A stretch of DNA of 64,000 bases from Streptomyces cinnabarinus (GTDB lineage: Bacteria > Actinomycetota > Actinomycetes > Streptomycetales > Streptomycetaceae): positions 5,828,001 to 5,892,000 of the forward strand of contig NZ_CP114413.1 in NCBI RefSeq assembly GCF_027270315.1, in the 5' to 3' direction. The position numbers were made by a program, and so were the translations under genes. Numbering within the stretch: position 1 is the stretch's first letter; every line of letters begins with the position of its first letter. The notes under the pieces were generated by a model. That model saw only the letters and a list, made by a program, of their open reading frames with translations. It had not been told where the DNA came from and made no database searches. Of this stretch, positions 18,670-25,648 are shown in pieces.

Positions 18670-19428
18670 ATGGCTACCGGGAACCCCGCGGGCAAGAAGC
18701 AGCCGCCGGAGGAGCAGCGCCTGGGACCGGTCCTCCGACGGCGAGGTCAGGTCACGGCGAGTACGACCGACCAGCGCCTCCTGGACGCGGGTGGCCCCTC
18801 GGACTGGGTCCACACCGACCCCTGGCGGGTCCTGCGCATCCAGTCGGAGTTCATCGAGGGCTTCGGCACGCTGGCCGAACTCCCGCCCGCGATCAGTGTG
18901 TTCGGCTCGGCGCGGACGCCGGCGGACTCACCGGAGTACGACGCGGGCGTGCGGCTGGGCCGGGGCCTGGTGGAGGCGGGCTTCGCGGTGATCACCGGCG
19001 GCGGCCCGGGTGCCATGGAGGCGGCCAACAAGGGCGCGTGCGAGGCGAAGGGCACGTCGGTCGGCCTCGGCATCGAGCTCCCCTTCGAGCAGGGGCTGAA
19101 CCCCTACGTCGACATCGGCCTGAACTTCCGCTACTTCTTCGTCCGCAAGATGATGTTCGTCAAGTACGCCCAGGGTTTCGTGGTCCTCCCGGGCGGCCTC
19201 GGCACCCTCGACGAACTCTTCGAGGCCCTGACGCTGGTCCAGACCCAGAAGGTGACCCGCTTCCCCATCGTCCTCTTCGGCACGGAGTACTGGGGCGGCC
19301 TGGTCGACTGGCTCCGCGACACGGTGATCTCCCAGGGCAAGGCCTCGGCGAAGGACCTCCTCCTCTTCCACGTGACGGACGAGGTGGAGGAAGCGGTGGC
19401 CCTGGTCTCCAAGGAAGCGGGCCGCTGA
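18670..19428 (+). CDS. LOG-family (TIGR00730) Rossmann-fold protein
   Basis: Member of the Lonely-Guy family, whose best-known members are cytokinin riboside 5'-monophosphate phosphoribohydrolases releasing adenine-type bases from nucleotides. It has 252 residues. The fold starts at 'ISVFGSARTPADSPEY'. The nucleotide-binding stretch is 'VITGGGPGAMEAANKGA', and the family motif PGGxGTxxE appears as 'LPGGLGTLDELFEAL' near 173-186, close to the catalytic Arg/Glu pair. ATG 18670 has GGAGGGAG upstream; a longer frame from 18601 would include the dapE terminator. An extended N-terminus (about 70 residues) is typical of this actinobacterial subgroup. Confidence 0.88.
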   Translation: MATGNPAGKKQPPEEQRLGPVLRRRGQVTASTTDQRLLDAGGPSDWVHTDPWRVLRIQSEFIEGFGTLAELPPAISVFGSARTPADSPEYDAGVRLGRGLVEAGFAVITGGGPGAMEAANKGACEAKGTSVGLGIELPFEQGLNPYVDIGLNFRYFFVRKMMFVKYAQGFVVLPGGLGTLDELFEALTLVQTQKVTRFPIVLFGTEYWGGLVDWLRDTVISQGKASAKDLLLFHVTDEVEEAVALVSKEAGR

Positions 19429-19436
19429 CCCAACGA

Positions 19437-19488
19437 CTCCTCAAACGCCGGACGGGCCGAACAGCCGGCCTCTCCGGCGTTCGAGGAG
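19437..19488. repeat. Streptomyces dispersed palindrome / terminator between LOG and folP
   Basis: Arms 19437-19452 and 19473-19488 pair over 16 positions with one mismatch (CTCCTCAAACGCCGGA against its near-complement). I recognise this palindrome family as widespread in Streptomyces intergenic spaces. Here it sits between two convergent genes, where it would also serve as a bidirectional terminator. Confidence 0.65.
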
Positions 19489-19514
19489 CGGGGCTCCAGG
19501 GGGCAGCGCCCGGT

Positions 19515-20375
19515 TCATGCCAGGCCCCGCCGGGCGACAGCCGGCGGACGGTGGCCTGCGATGGAGGCCACCATGTCGACCACCTGACGGGTCTCGGCGA
19601 CCTCATGGACCCGGTACACCTGCGCCCCGAGCCAGGCCGATACCGCCGTCGTCGCGAGCGTCCCGATCACCCGCTCCTTCACCGGCCGGTCCAACGTCTC
19701 GCCCACGAAGTCCTTGTTGGACAGCGACACCAGCACAGGCCACCCCGTCGCGACCATCTCCGACAGCCGCCGCGTCGCCTCCAGACTGTGCCGCGTGTTC
19801 TTACCGAAGTCATGCCCGGGATCGATCATCACCGACTCCCGGGGCACCCCGAGGGACACCGCCCGCTCGGCCAGGCCCACGGTCACCCGCAGAATGTCCG
19901 CCATGACGTCGTCGTACGACACCCGATGCGGCCGCGTACGAGGCTCCGCACCCCCCGCGTGCGTACACACCAGCCCCACCCGATACCGAGCCGCCACCTC
20001 GGCGAGGCGAGGATCCACCCCACCCCACGCATCGTTCAGCACATCCGCCCCGGCCTCGCAGACGGCCTCCCCGACCTCCGCCCGCCAGGTGTCCACGGAG
20101 ATCACCACATCCGGGAACCGCCGCCGCACCTCCGCCACGAACCCCACCGTCCGCCGCGCTTCCTCCGCCGCGGACACCTCTTCCCCGGGCCCGGCCTTCA
20201 CGCCGCCGATGTCGATGATCGCGGCCCCCTCGGCCACGGCCTGCTCCACGCGCGCGAGGGCGGGCTCGTCACGGAACGTCGCCCCCTGGTCGTAGAAGGA
20301 GTCCGGGGTCCGGTTCACGATCGCCATGATCACCGGCTCGTGCGGGTCGAATTCCCGTCTGCCCAGCCTGAGCAT
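19515..20375 (-). CDS. folP2: Dihydropteroate synthase-like protein, FolP2 type
   Basis: TIM-barrel protein of the dihydropteroate synthase family, 286 residues. The pterin-binding framework is present: 'MAIVNRTPDSFYDQG', 'VISVDTWRAEV', 'VLNDAWGGVD', 'MIDPGHDFGKN' and 'VRVHEVAETR' in the form 'YRVHEV'. The loop that reads GGEST in true synthases is 'IDIGGVKAGPG' here, the form found in mycobacterial FolP2 (Rv1207), which is reported not to have synthase activity. The context is also FolP2-like (LOG upstream, DivIVA-like protein and tagA downstream). So the real substrate may not be folate precursors. ATG 20375 has GAGAGG upstream. Confidence 0.85.
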   Translation of the reverse strand: MLRLGRREFDPHEPVIMAIVNRTPDSFYDQGATFRDEPALARVEQAVAEGAAIIDIGGVKAGPGEEVSAAEEARRTVGFVAEVRRRFPDVVISVDTWRAEVGEAVCEAGADVLNDAWGGVDPRLAEVAARYRVGLVCTHAGGAEPRTRPHRVSYDDVMADILRVTVGLAERAVSLGVPRESVMIDPGHDFGKNTRHSLEATRRLSEMVATGWPVLVSLSNKDFVGETLDRPVKERVIGTLATTAVSAWLGAQVYRVHEVAETRQVVDMVASIAGHRPPAVARRGLA

Positions 20376-20502
20376 CCCCTGTGAACCTCTCCCGTACGTC
20401 CCGATCTTCGGCCGCCTGCGACCCTAACTGTCACACTCGCATGGCACGATCGGACCCTGACACACTCGACCGCACACTTCACCGACCATGGGGACCTCAG
20501 CG

Positions 20503-20853
20503 ATGGTTATGTTCTTGTTCCTGGTCGTCGCGCTCGCCGTCGTGGTCGCCGCGGTGACCCTCGCGGTGGTGGGCGGCGGCGAGGGCGGCGGCCCGCTGCC
20601 GGAGGCCGCCCCGGAGCGCCTCCAGGACCCCCTCCCGCTCGACCGCCCGGTGGGCCGCGTCGACGTCGAGAACCTCCGCTTCCCCCTGGCCGCCCGCGGT
20701 TACCGCATGTCCGACGTGGACGACGCCCTCAGCCGCCTCGGCGCCGAGCTCGCCGAGCGGGACTCCCGTATCGCCGACCTGGAGTCGGCCCTGTCCGGGG
20801 CCCGGTCCGGCGGCCATGTCTCCATGGAGAAGCCCGCCCAGGAGGACCAGTGA
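20503..20853 (+). CDS. DivIVA-domain-like small membrane protein
   Basis: 116-residue protein with one N-terminal membrane helix (about 3-22, 'FLFLVVALAVVVAAVTLAVV') and a short cytoplasmic part. The stretch 'LRFPLAARGYRMSDVDDALS' is the DivIVA N-terminal signature (F-P-x-x-x-x-G-Y-x-x-x-x-V-D), followed by a short coiled coil 'LGAELAERDSRIADLESAL'. It is probably a polar or membrane-associated scaffold. ATG 20503 is chosen because GGGGACC lies 6-8 nt upstream; ATG 20488 would add five residues. It occupies the position of Rv1209. Its last 4 nt overlap the tagA start (GTGA). Confidence 0.82.
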   Translation: MVMFLFLVVALAVVVAAVTLAVVGGGEGGGPLPEAAPERLQDPLPLDRPVGRVDVENLRFPLAARGYRMSDVDDALSRLGAELAERDSRIADLESALSGARSGGHVSMEKPAQEDQ

Positions 20854-21431
20854 CCGACGGCACGGCCCTGGCCGGCTCCGACGGCGCCCTGCGCTGCCCC
20901 TGGGCCCTGTCCACCCCGGACTACGTGACGTACCACGACGAGGAGTGGGGCCGCCCGGTCCACGGCGACGACGCCCTGTTCGAACGCGTCTCCCTGGAGG
21001 CCTTCCAGTCGGGCCTGTCCTGGATCACGATCCTGCGCCGCCGCCCCGGCTTCCGCGCGGCCTTCGCCGAATTCAAGATCGCGAAGGTCGCCGCCTTCAC
21101 GGACGAGGACCGCGACCGCCTGCTGGCGGACGAGGGCATCATCCGCAACAGAGCCAAGATCGACGCCACCCTGGCCAATGCGAGGGTGCTGGCCGACTGG
21201 ACCCCGGGCGACCTGGACGAACTCATCTGGTCCCACGCCCCGGAACCGGGCCCGGCCCCCAAGACCCTCGCAGACGTCCCAGCGGTCACGCCGGAGTCAA
21301 CGGCCCTGTCCAAGGCCCTGAAGAAGCGGGGCTTGAGGTTCGTAGGGCCCACGACGGCATACGCCCTGATCCAGGCGTGCGGCCTGGTGAACGACCACTT
21401 GGAAACCTGCGCCGCCAGAAACCGACCTTGA
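20850..21431 (+). CDS. tagA: DNA-3-methyladenine glycosylase I (TagA)
   Basis: Base-excision repair enzyme that removes 3-methyladenine from alkylated DNA, 193 residues. The family pattern is clear: 'CPWALSTPDYVTYHDEEWG' at the N-terminus (structural zinc Cys and His), 'LFERVSLEAFQSGLSW' with the catalytic Glu, and the C-terminal zinc pair in 'NDHLETC'. GTG 20850 overlaps the preceding stop by 4 nt, and GGAGGACC directly precedes it. No terminator with a strong stem follows; a 6-bp G/C stem lies before the convergent enoyl-CoA hydratase gene. Confidence 0.94.
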   Translation: MTDGTALAGSDGALRCPWALSTPDYVTYHDEEWGRPVHGDDALFERVSLEAFQSGLSWITILRRRPGFRAAFAEFKIAKVAAFTDEDRDRLLADEGIIRNRAKIDATLANARVLADWTPGDLDELIWSHAPEPGPAPKTLADVPAVTPESTALSKALKKRGLRFVGPTTAYALIQACGLVNDHLETCAARNRP

Positions 21432-21473
21432 GAGGCGCGGGGCTGGTCGCGCCCTGCGACGGAGTAAAGCCCC

Positions 21474-22265
21474 CTACCGCCCCAAGTACTTCGGCTTCTC
21501 CTTGTTCACGAACGCCTGTACGGCGATGGTGTGGTCCTCCGAAGCCCCGGCCTTGGTCTGGAGCTCGTCCTCCTTCTCCAGCAATTCGGCGAAGGAATGC
21601 GAGGCCCCGTACGCCAAAGACTCCTTGATCGCCGCATACGCCACCGTCGGCCCCTCGGCCAACGCCCGAGCAACCTTCTCCGCCTCCTCGCGGAGCGAGG
21701 ACGCCGGCACCACCCGGCTCGCGATCCCCAGCTCGTACGCCTCCTGAGCCTTGATGCTCCGAGGGAAGAGCAGCAGGTCAGCGGCGCGCCCTGGCCCGAC
21801 CACCCGAGGCAGCGTCCACGAGATCCCCGAGTCCGCGGTCAGCGCGACACCGGCGAACGACGTATTGAAGGCAGCCGAGTCGGCAACGACTCGGTAGTCC
21901 GCGGCGAGGGCGAACCCGAAGCCCGCCCCCGCGGCGACGCCGTTCACCCCGGCCACCACCGGCTTCGGCATCTCCGTCAGCGCCCGCGCGATCGGGTTGT
22001 AGTGCTCCCGCACCGTGCTCATCACCTGACCGGACCCCTCGGCCAGCAGCCCGATGTGCTCCTTGAGGTCCTGGCCCACACAGAACGCCCGGTCCCCGGC
22101 GGCGGTCAGCAGCACGGCCCGCACCGCGGAGTCGGCCCCCGCCGCCGTCACGGCCTCCCGCAGCGCGACCTTCGTCTCGATGTTCAGCGCGTTCATCGCC
22201 TCGGGGCGGTTCAGCGTGATCGTCGCGAGTCCGTCGCTCACCTCGTAGAGCACGGTGTCGGCCAT
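21474..22265 (-). CDS. Enoyl-CoA hydratase/isomerase family protein
   Basis: Crotonase-fold enzyme acting on acyl-CoA thioesters, 263 residues. The oxyanion-hole segments are 'AFCVGQDLKEH' and 'GVNGVAAGAGFGFALAADY'. The position of the first catalytic Glu of classical hydratases is occupied by residues in 'FAGVALTADSGISWTLPR', where Asp rather than Glu is seen, so it may be an isomerase or PaaG-like enzyme (inference). The start is ATG 22265 ('MADTVLYEVSDG') with GGAGGGGATACG upstream; a longer frame to 22520 looks non-coding. Probably in fatty-acid or phenylacetate-type catabolism, substrate unknown. Confidence 0.9.
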   Translation of the reverse strand: MADTVLYEVSDGLATITLNRPEAMNALNIETKVALREAVTAAGADSAVRAVLLTAAGDRAFCVGQDLKEHIGLLAEGSGQVMSTVREHYNPIARALTEMPKPVVAGVNGVAAGAGFGFALAADYRVVADSAAFNTSFAGVALTADSGISWTLPRVVGPGRAADLLLFPRSIKAQEAYELGIASRVVPASSLREEAEKVARALAEGPTVAYAAIKESLAYGASHSFAELLEKEDELQTKAGASEDHTIAVQAFVNKEKPKYLGR

Positions 22266-22619
22266 GGCGTATCCCCTCCGGTGTTCGCGGCTCATGTCTG
22301 GCTCCTGTCTGAGGACAGCATGGCGGAGATCGTCGGGAGCGGACGTGTGACCTGCGTCAAAGAAATCGGGCCGGTTTCCGTTCGGCGGACATGCGTGCGG
22401 CCGCGCAGTATCGCAGTCACATCGCCGAATTGAGTGGTTTTGCTCGGGCGCGTTGCCCAAGCGATGCCGACTGATGTTGGTCATCGGGTCCTGCCATGCG
22501 GGATAATGGCTGGGAAGCAATGTGTTCGATGCCGGTGTCGCGTGTCCCTGAAGGACCGCGCATGCCCTCCATGGGCCGTCGGCTTTGACGATGAGCTGGT
22601 TTCAGGAAGGGGAACGAGC
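22266..22619. other. Divergent intergenic region
   Basis: 354 bp between the divergent enoyl-CoA hydratase and DUF3117 genes. It contains the DUF3117 promoter candidate below. Several frames are open here, but none has Streptomyces-like third-position GC bias combined with a ribosome site. Nothing else recognised. Confidence 0.4.
22477..22507 (+). promoter_or_regulatory. Putative promoter of the DUF3117 gene
   Basis: TTGGTC (22477-22482), a 19-nt spacer, and GATAAT (22502-22507). It would give a leader of about 105 nt before ATG 22620. The spacing is on the long side. Confidence 0.35.
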
Positions 22620-22787
22620 ATGGCGGCCATGAAGCCGCGGACGGGCGATGGCCCGCTCGAGGTGACCAAGGAGGGGCGGGGCATCGTCATGCGCGTTCCG
22701 CTCGAAGGCGGCGGTCGGCTCGTCGTCGAGCTGACCCCTGACGAGGCCGACGCGCTCGGCGACGCCCTCAAGAAGGTCGTCGGCTGA
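22620..22787 (+). CDS. DUF3117 small protein
   Basis: 55-residue conserved actinobacterial protein, homologue of Rv1211 by my recognition. The core 'MKPRTGDGPLEVTKEGRGIV' followed by 'RVPLEGGGRLVVELTPDEAD' is nearly invariant in the family. It looks like a small beta-hairpin followed by a helix. Function unknown. The start is ATG 22620 with GGAAGGGG upstream, although the frame stays open back to 22434. A strong intrinsic terminator follows at 28 nt, so it is expressed as a single small transcript. Confidence 0.88.
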   Translation: MAAMKPRTGDGPLEVTKEGRGIVMRVPLEGGGRLVVELTPDEADALGDALKKVVG

Positions 22788-22814
22788 CGCGGAAGCGACC
22801 ATACCCGTTCGGCT

Positions 22815-22851
22815 GCCCCGGCATCGTATGAGATGCCGGGGCGGCTGTTTT
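22815..22851 (+). terminator. Intrinsic terminator with T-run after DUF3117
   Basis: 11-bp perfect stem GCCCCGGCATC (22815-22825) with 22832-22842, a 6-nt loop, and TTTT at 22848-22851. It is one of the few hairpins here with a U-tract. Confidence 0.8.
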
Positions 22852-22909
22852 CCCGGCCGGGCCCGCTGTGCCGTGAGCCGATCCGTCGGCCGCTTCGTCG
22901 GCCTGGCCG

Positions 22910-23542
22910 TCAGCGCTTGACCGCGCAGAGCAGCCCGTCGCCCACCGGCAGCAGCGACGGCACCAGGTCCTGGCTCTCGCGCACCGCGCGCAGCAGCTCC
23001 CGCAGCCGCACCACCTCGGTCGGCTGCGGACCCGAGTCGACCGTACGGCCGTTCGCGAAGACGCCCTCGAAGGCCACCAGGCCACCCGGACGCAGCAGGC
23101 GCAACGATTCAGCGAGGTAGTCCAGGAACTCGAGCCGGTCACCGTCGCAGAAGACGAGGTCGTAGCCCGCGTCCGCGAGCCGGGGCAGTACGTCGAGGGC
23201 GCGGCCGGGGATGAACCGCGCCCGGTTGCTGGCGAAGCCCGAGGCGCGGAAGGCCTGGCGGGCGAACTGCTGGTGCTCCGGCTCGGGGTCGACGGTGGTC
23301 AGCACGCCGTCCGGACGCATTCCGTGCAGCAGATGGATTCCAGAGACGCCGGTCCCGGTGCCGATCTCCGCGACCGCTTTCGCGTCCACGGTGGCGGCGA
23401 GCAACCGCAGCGCCGCGCCCGTGCCGGGCGACACGGAGCGCAGCCCTGCCTCGCGGGCCCGGTCCCGGGCCCAGCGCAGCGTGTCGTCCTCGGCGACATA
23501 GGCGTCGGCGAACGCCCAGCTCGTCTGCCGGTTGCCGGTAAT
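22910..23542 (-). CDS. O-methyltransferase (class I SAM-dependent), probable ATT start
   Basis: SAM-dependent O-methyltransferase, about 210 residues, of the caffeoyl-CoA/catechol type. Motif I is 'VAEIGTGTGVSGIHLL', the acidic loop is 'TTVDPEPEHQQFAR', and the metal/catalytic Asp lies in 'YDLVFCDGD'. Coding continuity runs well upstream of the GTG at 23434: the preceding residues 'QTSWAFADAYVAEDDTLRWA' match the family's N-terminal helices. Between the in-frame stop near 23623 and that GTG there is no ATG, GTG or TTG. The best start is ATT at 23542, with AGGAG 6 nt upstream. It occupies the position of Rv1220c, divergent from sigE. Acceptor substrate unknown. Confidence 0.85.
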   Translation of the reverse strand: MTGNRQTSWAFADAYVAEDDTLRWARDRAREAGLRSVSPGTGAALRLLAATVDAKAVAEIGTGTGVSGIHLLHGMRPDGVLTTVDPEPEHQQFARQAFRASGFASNRARFIPGRALDVLPRLADAGYDLVFCDGDRLEFLDYLAESLRLLRPGGLVAFEGVFANGRTVDSGPQPTEVVRLRELLRAVRESQDLVPSLLPVGDGLLCAVKR

Positions 23543-23595
23543 GACCCTCTCCTGTCCCCGTGGTTGCCTGGGCGTGACTGTATCCGTTGCGGCCG

Positions 23596-23621
23596 GGAAC
23601 CCGCAGATGGGACCAGGCGTT
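23596..23621 (+). promoter_or_regulatory. ECF-type promoter upstream of sigE
   Basis: GGAACC (23596-23601), a 16-nt spacer and CGTT (23618-23621) match the consensus of promoters used by SigE/SigH-class ECF sigma factors. It lies on the sigE sense strand and would give a leader of about 140 nt to ATG 23771. It suggests autoregulation of sigE (inference). Confidence 0.6.
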
Positions 23622-23770
23622 TAGAGGGGTGGGAGACGCTAGGGGGGACACGGTTGGATCACGACACCGGGCCAGAGGTCGAGCACATGCTGACGCAGCT
23701 GCATGAGCCGTATCAGCCCAGATCAATGTCTCGTAAAACCGCTTATCCGGAGCTAACGGGCGAGGTGGCT

Positions 23771-24538
23771 ATGGTAGGGGCTCCACTGGACACCACCAGA
23801 GCCGACAGGGGAGGTGCGGCTGCGCCTGTGGATCGGGGAGGAGTGCTGCGGCGCTTTCTCGGATCGGCGGGCAGGCCGAAATCCGTGAACGACACCGCTG
23901 CTGACCACGCCGACGACTACGCCCAGACCGCGACCTTCTCCACCGACGCGGACGGGCAGGCGTGGACTCCGCCCACGTGGGAGGAGATCGTCAGCACGCA
24001 CAGCGGCCGCGTCTACCGCCTCGCGTACCGGCTCACCGGCAACCAGCACGACGCCGAGGATCTCACCCAGGAGGTCTTCGTCCGCGTCTTCCGCTCGCTG
24101 TCCACCTACACCCCGGGGACCTTCGAGGGCTGGCTGCACCGCATCACCACCAACCTGTTCCTGGACATGGTCCGCCGCAAGCAGCGCATCCGCTTCGACG
24201 CCCTCGGCGAGGACGCGGCCGAGCGCCTGCCCAGCCGCGAGCCGTCCCCGCAGCAGGTCTTCAACGACGCGCACTTCGACGCCGACGTCCAGCAGGCCCT
24301 CGACACCCTCGCGCCCGAGTTCCGCGCCGCGGTCGTCCTGTGCGACATCGAGGGACTGTCCTACGAGGAGATCGCCGCCACCCTCGGCGTCAAGCTCGGC
24401 ACCGTCCGGTCCCGGATCCACCGCGGCCGCTCGCAGCTGCGCAAGGCCCTCGCGCACCGTTCCCCGGAAGCCCGGGCCGAGCGCCGGTCCTTCGTGCCGC
24501 GCGTGGCCGCACTGGGGGGAGGGGGCGCGACCGCGTGA
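23771..24538 (+). CDS. sigE: ECF RNA polymerase sigma factor, SigE type (Rv1221-like)
   Basis: Extracytoplasmic-function sigma factor directing RNA polymerase to envelope-stress promoters, 255 residues. After a variable N-terminus, region 2 spans about 70-140 ('RVYRLAYRLTGNQHDAEDL', 'EVFVRVFRSLSTYTPGTF', 'WLHRITTNLFLDMVRR'), and region 4 about 170-225 ('LCDIEGLSYEEIAATLGV', 'GTVRSRIHRGRSQLRKAL'). The start is ATG 23771 ('MVGAPLDTTRADRGG') with GAGGT upstream; earlier in-frame ATGs exist from 23688. An anti-sigma gene overlaps its stop and htrA and tatB follow, the M. tuberculosis sigE order. It is not the S. coelicolor protein named SigE of the CseABC system. Confidence 0.9.
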   Translation: MVGAPLDTTRADRGGAAAPVDRGGVLRRFLGSAGRPKSVNDTAADHADDYAQTATFSTDADGQAWTPPTWEEIVSTHSGRVYRLAYRLTGNQHDAEDLTQEVFVRVFRSLSTYTPGTFEGWLHRITTNLFLDMVRRKQRIRFDALGEDAAERLPSREPSPQQVFNDAHFDADVQQALDTLAPEFRAAVVLCDIEGLSYEEIAATLGVKLGTVRSRIHRGRSQLRKALAHRSPEARAERRSFVPRVAALGGGGATA

Positions 24539-25506
24539 GTGCGACCCGACCCGAACCGGGCGAGCGCCGTCTCGCCGAACAGCACCTGGGAGACCGGCTT
24601 TCCGCCCTGGTGGACGGAGAACTCGGTCATGACTCGCGCGAGCGGGTCCTCGCGCACCTGGCGACCTGCGCCAAGTGCAAGGCGGAGGCCGACGCCCAGC
24701 GCCGGCTGAAGAACGTCTTCGCGGAGGCGGCCCCGCCGCCGCCCTCCGAGAGCTTCCTGGCCCGGCTCCAGGGTCTGCCCGGGGATGATCTCGGCGGAGG
24801 CTCACCGCTGGGCGCGGGAGCGTTCGGCGGACTCGCCGAGCAGCCCACGCCCGGCGCCTTCGGCATACGGCGGGGCGAGCGCTTCGAGTTCGGCTACGTC
24901 CCCGCGCGGCCGCACGCCACGGCGCTCACCGGCTCCCCGGCCGGCGGCTTCCGCGTGCACCCCGTCGGCCGCCCCGACGCCGACCGGTCCTCCTCGCGCG
25001 GGCTGCGGTTCGCCTTCGTCGCCGCCGGAGCGGTGTCCCTCGCGGCCATCGCGCTGGGCGGCGTCACCACCGGCGTCCCGGCCGAGACGGACGCCCGCGG
25101 TTCCGGTTCCGGCAGCAATGTGACCCCGGCCCGCAGTCAGGGCACGGGCGCCGCGACGGCACCCGACAACCAGCGCCGCCGTGGCGTCGGGCCCCTGCTC
25201 GTGCAGGGCCAGGGGCAGCGGGCCCTCGGTGACACCCCGGCCACCGCGACCTCGGTGTCCGCGCCGCTGCTGCCCGGAGCGCCCACCCCGGGCGCCGTGC
25301 AGGCCGAGGCATCGGCCACCCCGGTGGTCGCGGGCGCTGCCGCCCTGTCCCCGCTCATACGCCCGCTCAGCGCCACCCCGCCGCTCACCCTCACCACCTG
25401 GCACACCGACCCGGAGGTCACCACCCCGGGCCTGCTCGCCGCACCCGTCCCCGACGCGACCGCGTCCCCGTCCGCCTCCGCCGCCCCTTCCACCAGCAGC
25501 CGCTGA
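24535..25506 (+). CDS. Membrane-anchored zinc anti-sigma factor (RseA-like)
   Basis: Anti-sigma factor predicted to hold the preceding sigma at the membrane. The 323-residue protein carries the ZAS zinc motif H-x3-C-x2-C in 'HLATCAKCKAEAD' (about 38-50), preceded by 'DRLSALVDGELGHDSRERV'. A membrane helix follows at about 158-178 ('LRFAFVAAGAVSLAAIALGG'), then a long Pro/Ala/Thr-rich outer tail, much longer than mycobacterial RseA. GTG 24535 overlaps the sigma stop by 4 nt and has a G-rich site upstream. The long extracellular tail might sense envelope damage or be a target for the adjacent HtrA (inference). Confidence 0.87.
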   Translation: MSATRPEPGERRLAEQHLGDRLSALVDGELGHDSRERVLAHLATCAKCKAEADAQRRLKNVFAEAAPPPPSESFLARLQGLPGDDLGGGSPLGAGAFGGLAEQPTPGAFGIRRGERFEFGYVPARPHATALTGSPAGGFRVHPVGRPDADRSSSRGLRFAFVAAGAVSLAAIALGGVTTGVPAETDARGSGSGSNVTPARSQGTGAATAPDNQRRRGVGPLLVQGQGQRALGDTPATATSVSAPLLPGAPTPGAVQAEASATPVVAGAAALSPLIRPLSATPPLTLTTWHTDPEVTTPGLLAAPVPDATASPSASAAPSTSSR

Positions 25507-25648
25507 CCCGGCCTCTGCGCGGCGGCCCGCGAACCTGGTTGAATCCAGGGTGGGCCGTGTTCCCGGAGAGCAGCCGGGCGCGGCGGCGGAGTTCGAGGAG
25601 CCGCGGCCATCGCCGACGAGCCGTGCCGCGGCCGGCTGTGGGGAGAGC

